In this document: positions 1-5,100 of the stretch, piece after piece | How positions within the stretch are numbered: the stretch's first letter is position 1 | Layout of the letters: every line of letters begins with the position of its first letter | Assembly (NCBI GenBank): GCA_030628805.1 | Contig: DAOVQG010000280.1 | Coordinates: forward strand, 1-6,201 | Direction of reading: 5' to 3' | DNA from: JAGMDK01 sp023128695 | GTDB taxonomy: Bacteria; Planctomycetota; Phycisphaerae; UBA1845; Fen-1342 | DNA length: 6,201 nucleotides | Notes under the pieces: generated by a model | Told to the model about the DNA's origin: nothing | Databases searched by the model: none | The model's input: only the letters and a program-made list of their open reading frames with translations | Made by a program: the position numbers and the translations under genes

Positions 1-76
1 GCCACTGCTCTTGAGCAGTGTTTCTTAACGATCTCGGTGCACTCGGCGAAGCGTAGCACTGCTCAAGAGCAGTGGC
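1..76. repeat. Inverted pair of short palindromes (20-nt arms)
   Basis: Positions 1-20 and 57-76 are exact reverse complements of each other, separated by a 36-nt spacer. Each arm is also a near-perfect palindrome by itself (CACTGCTC, a two-base centre, GAGCAGTG), so each can fold alone. The left arm begins at the first base of the window, so the element may extend further. The layout resembles paired REP/BIME elements, which are known as dispersed non-coding repeats in many bacteria. That this one is dispersed is an inference from form only. It lies beyond the 3' end of the minus-strand gene. Confidence 0.8.
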
Positions 77-100
77 ACACATTCCGCCTTTTTCAGTGTT

Positions 101-129
101 CTACGGCCGGTACGGGGCCCGGCCGCTAC
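101..129 (-). repeat. Single REP-like palindrome, loop CCCCGT
   Basis: Read on the minus strand this is GTAGCGGCCGGG, CCCCGT, ACCGGCCGTAG: a seven-pair GC stem (CGGCCGG with CCGGCCG) around a loop centred on CCCCGT. It begins with the same GTAGC as the 1841-1925 element, and its plus-strand right flank (125-153) matches 1920-1947 almost base for base. It is therefore a diverged, unpaired relative of that element. It lies just downstream of the stop codon of the minus-strand gene, but it lacks a T run on that strand, so I do not call it a terminator. Confidence 0.65.
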
Positions 130-153
130 ATTTTCCGGCCGAAGCCGACTTTT
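125..153 (+). repeat. Conserved flank shared with 1920-1947
   Basis: The 29 bases here match 1920-1947 with one inserted C and one A/C change. Both copies read GCTACATTTTC, then GGCCGA, then GCCGACTTTT. Both contain a mini-hairpin, CGGC with GCCG around a CGAA loop here (136-147) and a CGAC loop in the other copy. The shared stretch shows that the repeated unit is longer than the palindrome alone. Confidence 0.65.
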
Positions 154-179
154 GCGTCGGATTGATAGAGAACTCTTCC

Positions 180-1460
180 TCAATGCATCTTCCCCAGATG
201 AGCCGCACCCACCAGCCATAGGAAGATCTGTAACCCAAGTGCGATGATCGATATCGGTAACACGGCCACAACCGCGCAGCCGACTTGCAGCACAATCAAA
301 ACCGCGTACAGCAGGACGCCCCATTTGCGCATACTTACGAAACCAAGCAAACACACCGCCGTCGCCAGGATCGGGAGAATCCAGGGCACGATGTCGCGCG
401 ACGCCGCGTAGTGGTCGTCGATCACCCGCAGCGTCAGCGCATAGTAGCCGGCTTCCTCCGGCGTGCCATGAATTCGCCCCGTGTGCCGGTCGAGTTTGAG
501 GCCCTTGGGCAGCCGTTTCTTCCCCACCGTCTTCCAGCGGTGCGGCGGCTTTCCGCGTTCAAACTCCATTTGGCAATCGTACGGTTCACCGACCGTCGCC
601 GACGGAAGTGACATAGTGATGATCGTTGGCCAGTCTTGTCCCGGCGGCACGGCGGGCCGCACGACCCACGCGATGGGGCAGGCAACTGATTCCTCCTCAG
701 ATTTCGATGAATCGCTTTCCTCTTTGGACTTCGATGAATCGCTAAGCAACACGGTGGCCGCATAATCACGCGGATATGCGGGTGTGCAGCTCAAATCGCC
801 GGTCTTTTCATCCAGGCTCAAACCCTTCGGCCACTGTTTTTTTTCCGGCTTCCACCTATATGGCGGCGTGCCGCCCACGGCCTTGAGCTGAGCAGAGTAA
901 GGTTGCCCCTGCGCCGCGGGCGGAAGCTGCGCCCGTTCGAACGACAGCTTCCCTACCGAACCCCGCGGATCCGTCACGGTCAGGACGGCCTTCCGGTCGT
1001 CGAAGTGCAGGTACAAGGCGTCCAGAATCTTACTCGCCTGCGGGGACATGACGACGGCCAGGAACATGAGCAGATACGTCAGCCCCACCGGCACATAGAG
1101 CGACGCCGGCGGCCGTACGATCCGCGGGGGAGCGTTCCCGGTGGTTTCCGGCACTTCGAGACCGTCGGCGAAGAGGGCCGGCCGCCAATCCGCTGAATCC
1201 GAGATGGGGACCATTTGCAGGCGGAATTGACGGAGGTCGCCGGGAATGGTGAAGCGCGTCTCGATGCCTTCGAACCAGCCTCGCCTAACGATGGTTTCCC
1301 CGTCGCAGGTGAGGACCTTCCGTCCGAACCAGCCCTGTAGGCCGTGAATACACAGGCTGACCTCCCGCGGGGTTTCGCCTGACAACAGCCATTTGAACGC
1401 GAACACGATCCTCTTACACCTGTCGGCACATGACCTTGCCACGTGGGCGAACGATGCCAT
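180..1460 (-). CDS. Membrane protein with two putative Ig (He_PIG-like) domains
   Basis: About 426 residues from the ATG at 1460. The frame is open back to 1697, but those extra 79 codons run through the hairpin pair at 1569-1631 and look non-protein-like, so 1460 is preferred; no clear Shine-Dalgarno precedes it. Residues 1-120 form a soluble region with a motif of the type DGETIVRRGWFEG, perhaps a FAIM1-like beta fold (weak guess). A membrane segment lies near 121-139. Two putative Ig repeats follow, near 178-241 and 284-349. Both show the He_PIG signature: GTPPYRW or GKPPHRW, then PKGLSLDEKTG or PKGLKLDRHTG, then CTP or GTP, and a closing beta strand with Asp. Between them is a Ser/Lys/Glu stretch made of a 9-residue tandem duplication. 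The C-terminus (about 359-420) is a cluster of two to three hydrophobic helices ending in GKMH. The Ig domains probably face outside the cytoplasm. No catalytic motif was seen; the function is unknown, perhaps binding or structural. Confidence 0.8.
   Translation of the reverse strand: MASFAHVARSCADRCKRIVFAFKWLLSGETPREVSLCIHGLQGWFGRKVLTCDGETIVRRGWFEGIETRFTIPGDLRQFRLQMVPISDSADWRPALFADGLEVPETTGNAPPRIVRPPASLYVPVGLTYLLMFLAVVMSPQASKILDALYLHFDDRKAVLTVTDPRGSVGKLSFERAQLPPAAQGQPYSAQLKAVGGTPPYRWKPEKKQWPKGLSLDEKTGDLSCTPAYPRDYAATVLLSDSSKSKEESDSSKSEEESVACPIAWVVRPAVPPGQDWPTIITMSLPSATVGEPYDCQMEFERGKPPHRWKTVGKKRLPKGLKLDRHTGRIHGTPEEAGYYALTLRVIDDHYAASRDIVPWILPILATAVCLLGFVSMRKWGVLLYAVLIVLQVGCAVVAVLPISIIALGLQIFLWLVGAAHLGKMH
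691..743 (-). repeat. 27-bp tandem duplication inside the Ig-domain gene
   Basis: Positions 691-716 and 718-743 are near-identical copies offset by 27 bases; both end in TTCGATGAATCGCT. On the coding strand they give DSSKSKEES followed by DSSKSEEES (protein residues 241-258). The duplication is in frame and lengthens the charged linker between the two Ig domains. It looks like a recent slippage event. Confidence 0.85.
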
Positions 1461-1568
1461 CACAGCACGGGTTGCAAGTATTTTCTTGTATCCGCGATCG
1501 AGGGTCAGGGCAAGTGCATCAAATCTCCGGCGGCAGAGCCGGGTGGGCGTCAGGAAAGTGGGTAACCC

Positions 1569-1631
1569 GGTGGGGCGGCCCTCCGTGGCCGCCATCGGAC
1601 CGTACTGGCGGGCACGGAGGCCCGCCCCACC
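1569..1631. repeat. Paired GC-rich hairpins, loop CTCCGT
   Basis: Arms 1569-1593 and 1607-1631 are reverse complements at 23 of 25 positions, with a 13-nt spacer. Each arm also folds alone: GGCGGCC with GGCCGCC in the left arm (1574-1580 with 1587-1593), and GGCGGGC with GCCCGCC in the right arm (1607-1613 with 1620-1626). Each has a six-base loop, CTCCGT when read in the same orientation. The two differences between the arms are the two partners of one base pair, so each hairpin stays perfectly paired. This is a REP-like pair upstream of the minus-strand gene. Confidence 0.8.
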
Positions 1632-1679
1632 CTCTATGTTGACGCTCACCCAGCAGAGCCCACTGGTTTCCAATGATGC

Positions 1680-1709
1680 TTGCAAGATGGTAGGCAAACA
1701 CGGTAATAT
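1680..1709 (+). promoter_or_regulatory. Possible promoter for tRNA-Lys
   Basis: TTGCAA (1680-1685) and TAATAT (1704-1709) are separated by 18 bases and lie 32 bases before the tRNA. Each box matches four of six bases of the sigma-70 consensus. Position and spacing are reasonable, but the match is weak and planctomycete promoters are poorly defined. Confidence 0.3.
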
Positions 1710-1741
1710 AGCCTCGTTGTCAGGCTCGCGGGCTTGATATC

Positions 1742-1814
1742 GCCTCCGTAGCTCAGTTGGCAGAGCAGCTGGCTCTTAACCAGCGGGTCCTAGGTTCGAG
1801 TCCTAGCGGGGGCA
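1742..1814 (+). tRNA. tRNA-Lys (anticodon CTT)
   Basis: A complete cloverleaf of 73 bases can be drawn. The acceptor stem is GCCTCCG (1742-1748) with CGGGGGC (1807-1813), containing one T-G wobble. The D stem is GCTC/GAGC. The anticodon stem is GCTGG/CCAGC with loop CTCTTAA, which puts anticodon CTT at 1775-1777 and decodes the lysine codon AAG. The T arm is CTAGG, TTCGAGT, CCTAG, and the discriminator base is A at 1814. The 3' CCA is not encoded and must be added after transcription. It stands alone, with no other tRNA next to it. No duplicated tRNA 3' end or integrase is visible, so there is no sign of an integration site. Confidence 0.96.
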
Positions 1815-1840
1815 GTCATAACAGTACGCCGTAAAAGTCA

Positions 1841-1925
1841 TGTAGCGTCCGGGCTCTGTCCCGGACGTCATTGTGGGAGGGATTTTCTCCGTATTCTACG
1901 TCCGGGACAGAGCCCGGACGCTACA
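1841..1925. repeat. Exact 28-nt inverted REP-like pair, loop CTCTGT
   Basis: Positions 1841-1868 and 1898-1925 are perfect reverse complements over 28 bases, separated by a 29-nt spacer. Each arm folds alone into an eight-pair stem, CGTCCGGG with CCCGGACG (1846-1853 with 1860-1867), around CTCTGT. Outside the arms both sides read outward as CTACAT followed by GACTTTT, the left side lacking about 13 bases present on the right. The zero divergence between the arms suggests recent insertion, gene conversion or strong constraint. It lies between the tRNA and the large secreted-protein gene. Confidence 0.88.
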
Positions 1926-1928
1926 TTT

Positions 1929-1949
1929 TCGGCCGACGCCGACTTTTTT
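1929..1949 (+). terminator. Weak terminator-like mini-hairpin with T6
   Basis: TCGGC (1929-1933) can pair with GCCGA (1938-1942) around CGAC, followed after one base by six Ts (1944-1949). It is the first T-rich hairpin downstream of tRNA-Lys and could end that transcript, possibly helped by the stronger hairpin at 1898-1925. The stem is only five pairs. The same mini-hairpin recurs at 136-147 as part of the repeat flank, so it may simply be repeat sequence. Confidence 0.3.
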
Positions 1950-1954
1950 GGTTT

Positions 1955-1994
1955 CGTGCTCTTCGTGGTGCAATTGCCAACCACGATAAGCACG
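1955..1994. repeat. Imperfect 15-bp inverted repeat (hairpin)
   Basis: Positions 1955-1969 and 1980-1994 are reverse complements at 13 of 15 positions. The ten-base loop itself contains the palindrome GCAATTGC (1970-1977). The right arm overlaps a perfect tandem of the nine-mer CACGATAAG (1982-1990 and 1991-1999). No T run follows, so this is not a simple terminator. It may be another member of the local palindromic repeats. Confidence 0.65.
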
Positions 1995-2047
1995 ATAAGT
2001 AAGAATAGACACTGGGCGAGGCCCACCACCCTGCTCAAGTCAAACCA

Positions 2048-2081
2048 GTCCGTCCGGCGTCTATTATTAGGTGGGATGGAC
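2048..2081 (+). promoter_or_regulatory. Dyad flanking a TATTAT box upstream of the secreted-protein gene
   Basis: GTCCGTCC (2048-2055) pairs with GGATGGAC (2074-2081) with one G-T wobble. It encloses 18 bases containing TATTAT (2062-2067), a fair -10 match. No good -35 box is visible. The layout could be a promoter with an operator-like dyad, or a leader hairpin of the mRNA; chance is also possible. It would give a leader of about 60 bases. Confidence 0.25.
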
Positions 2082-2121
2082 AGTTGAATCACTTTGACGC
2101 GGAGCAGGAAGTTACCACTGT

Positions 2122-2130
2122 AAAGGAGGA
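2122..2130 (+). promoter_or_regulatory. Strong Shine-Dalgarno for the secreted-protein gene
   Basis: AAAGGAGGA lies here, with seven bases between the AAGGAGG core and the ATG at 2137. It is close to the full anti-Shine-Dalgarno match and fixes the start. The minus-strand gene has no comparable site, so this protein is probably translated efficiently. Confidence 0.88.
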
Positions 2131-2136
2131 TCAAAC

Positions 2137-5100
2137 ATGTTCTCGAAACAACGAATGCGCACGTTTTCTCAGCCAAGTCCTCGCCGTGTACCCGCTGGCG
2201 GTGCCGCCGCGCTGGTTGTCGCGGTCGTATCGGTCGGCGTAGCGCTGGGGCAGCCGGTGGGCGGCGTGGACGTGTTGGTCAACCAGGATCCGCCCCCCCT
2301 GACCCAGAATGAAGTAGCTCTGACATTGAATCCAACCAGGCCCGGCAATCTGGTCATGGTGTACAACGACAATCCAGTGTCGGGCGGCCCAGGCATCGGC
2401 GTGAGCTTCAGCTACAACACCGGCGTTACCTGGACCGACCGCCAACTCACCGTGCCGGGCATGAGCATTCATTTTGACCCGATGGCCGCCGCCGACATGC
2501 TCGGCACCGTCTACGCCGGCTGTATCGCCACCGACGCGGCGGGAACCACCAGCGGGCTGTACGTGTGGTCGTCGAACGACGGCGGCAACACGTGGGCCGG
2601 CCCCGTGCAGGTATCCTTCGATCAACCCCCCACACAGACGCTCAACGATCGCGGGCACTTGATCGTCGATACGCACCCCACCAGTCCCTTCTTCAATTAT
2701 GTGTATGTCACATGGATCCGGGACATCGGTACGACTCCTAATAGCGACCTCTGGTTCTCGAGCTCGCCGCCCGGGGGTACGAACTTCACCCCGCGCACGC
2801 GGATAAATGATCCAACCGGGGGATGCACACAAGGATCGTGCATGGGACACGCCCCGCACCTGGCGGCCGCCGCGGATGGCACGCTTTACGCTACTTGGAC
2901 CGAGTATGACGTGCTCCAACCTTCACAAACGACCTGCAAGCTGTGGTTCGACGTCTCGTATGATGGCGGCGTCACCTGGGGCCCCGACCAGTGGATCCAT
3001 CAGCGCACTTTCATCACCGTGCCCAAGCAGTTCAGCGATAGCTTCCCCGGCAGCCCGGGTGTCAAGGGTGACACCGCGCCCTGTATCGCCGTCCATCCGA
3101 CCAACCCGCGGGAGATCTACATCGTCTGGCCCGAGGATCCTGACGGTCCGGGCGTCGGCGACGAAGGTGATATCTACTGCATCTCGTCCTACGACGGCGG
3201 CGTGATCTGGGGGCCGCCCATCCTCGTGGGGCCGGGGCCGATCTGCACCGGGCACGACTTCGCGCCCTGGGTCGACGTGAAGCCGAACGGGCTGGTCGAC
3301 GTGGCTTGGTATCATGGCGGCTTCGCCGACGAACAGCCGATCCTGTGGTGCGTTGCCATGTTACAGAGTGCCGACCAAGGTAATACTTGGACCGGACCCG
3401 GCATGGTCAGCGATACGTTACTACCGGCGCCGTTTGACCCGTGGATGTTTCAGCGCTGGCTGGGCGAATACCTGGCGTTGGTCGTCGATCGCTCTTGGTG
3501 GACCTATTACGGTCAACCCTGGGCCTACCTGGGTTTCACTACCTCCGCGGCCGACCAGTACGGCGACATCTACTACGACAATGTCAACAATCCCACCTTT
3601 AGCGACTGCGACAGTAACGGCATCCCGGATTTCGCCGACCTCGCCATGGGGACCCACATCGACTTGAACGGCAACGGCGTGCCCGACCTATGCGAGGCCT
3701 GGCTGGCCGAGTTCTCGCTGGATATCGGCTCCGATTCCGAGTTGAGCGATCCGTTCCGGGACGGGGACGAGGGCTTTGATCCGGGTGACATCTACTGGTG
3801 GGGCGGGCCGCGTGTGATTTGTCCGGGCGGGCGAGACGGATTCCTGGACGACGTGTTGCTCTACGGCTTTGATCCCTGGCCCGACCCGCCGGACCCGGCC
3901 TATACCACGGCCGTGCCCGTTGGAAACGGCAGTCCATGGTACTACGACTACCTCGACGTGGACGGCCACGACCAGCTCGACATCTCGCTGTACGGCGGGC
4001 CGCCCTTCCCGCTGCCGGCTGCGACGGCATGTGCCTATCCGCCGGAATACCTGATGATTTCGTTCGATGACGATATGGCTCTCGGCTGGCCGCAGTTCGA
4101 CGTGCCGGTGAGCGTGCCCTCCCCGGCCGGCGTCAGCAGCTACGGCACCACCGGCGGCCGGGATGAAGTCCTCGGCGTGACGGTAGCAGTGCAACCCACG
4201 CCGCCGCCGTACCCGATTGCCAATCAGTATCCGATCGCGGACGAGTTCACCGTGCACCAGAACCTGGCGCCAAATCCGGACCAGGGCGATCCGGAGGACG
4301 ACGACGTGGACTCGCTCGACATCCACGAAGGCCTGAGCCCCTGCACCGAGTGGTATTTCACCGTGGACCACGAGGCCCATATCGGCCTCGACCCGGGCGA
4401 CATCTACCAGGTTCTCCTCGGCGGCGGACCGGTCGCGGTGATTGATGACGTCATTGACCTGGGCATCTCGGACGAGACCGACATCGACGCGTTCGAGTTT
4501 ACCCTGCTGGCCATGCCGGACGATCCTACGGTGCCCATGTTCGCCATGATCTATAGCGTCGATGATGACGATCCACTCACGCCGGGTGACGAATCCGGCG
4601 GCCTGAATCCGAACCAGCTCTACGTCTCGTGGATGACCGGCTATAGCATGGACTTTAGCGACCCGCTCGACGACGACATCGATGCTCTAACGATCTGGAT
4701 CGAATCGCTCGAGCTCGGCGCCTGCTGCTACTTCGTGCCGGCGGTGGGCTATTACCGTTGTGTTGTTACCGACTCGCTGTCGTGCCTTATGCAATATCAG
4801 GGCACCTGGCAAGGGCCGGGCACGGATTGCACCGACGCCGACCTCAACGGGATCGCCGACGTCTGCGATCTGCTCGGGGCCTGCTGCTACAGCAGTAACC
4901 CGCTGCTGTGCGGCATTACGACGGAGCAGTATTGTCTAACCGGCCTCAATGGCCTGTGGCAGGGTGCCGGAACGGACTGCACCTGGTGTGACGATTGCAA
5001 CTCTAACAACATCCCGGACCACCAGGACCTGGCCAACTGTGACGGCAGCCCCTGGTGTGACGATTGCAATACGAACGGCGTGCTCGACGTGTGCGACATC

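Larger units (their letters stand above)
1461..1741. other. Divergent intergenic region
   Basis: This gap separates the minus-strand membrane protein from the plus-strand tRNA. It holds the hairpin pair at 1569-1631 and a possible tRNA promoter at 1680-1709. An in-frame extension of the minus-strand gene covers 1461-1697, but its translation is Arg/Gly/Pro-rich and follows the palindromes. I see no independent small gene here. No convincing promoter for the minus-strand gene was found. Confidence 0.55.
1815..2136. other. Structured intergenic region before the large secreted protein
   Basis: These 322 bases hold no supported gene. In order they contain the exact 28-nt inverted repeat (1841-1925), a terminator-like mini-hairpin with T6 (1929-1949), an imperfect hairpin (1955-1994), a dyad around a TATTAT box (2048-2081) and the ribosome binding site (2122-2130). 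A 102-codon minus-strand frame crosses much of it but overlaps the palindromes and the start of the downstream gene, and it has no protein-like features. Confidence 0.7.

Noticed and set aside
101..129. Intrinsic terminator for the minus-strand membrane-protein gene
   Set aside because: On the minus strand the hairpin is not followed by a T run, and it matches repeat elements elsewhere in the window.
1461..1697. Longer start of the membrane-protein gene at 1697
   Set aside because: The extra 79 codons cross the hairpin pair at 1569-1631, have no domain-like character, and no ribosome site favours them. The ATG at 1460 gives a sensible N-terminus.
1742..1814. tRNA-Lys as an integration site for a mobile island
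   Set aside because: No integrase, no direct repeat of the tRNA 3' end and no abrupt composition change are visible within the window.
1868..2176. Minus-strand frame of 102 codons
   Set aside because: It overlaps the 28-nt repeat, the terminator-like hairpin and the start of the secreted-protein gene. The product shows no domain, and the leading strand signals all favour the plus gene.
2131..2919. Minus-strand frame of 262 codons, and similar long frames at 3688-4380 and 5440-6192
   Set aside because: They lie antisense to the large gene, whose frame has clear domains. Long antisense frames are common in GC-rich coding DNA, and their products are Arg/Val/Gly-rich without recognisable motifs.
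2269..3591. Calling the propeller region an active exo-sialidase
   Set aside because: Asp-box repeats are present, but they occur in many non-sialidase propellers. No FRIP motif or convincing arginine triad and nucleophile tyrosine pair was recognised by eye.
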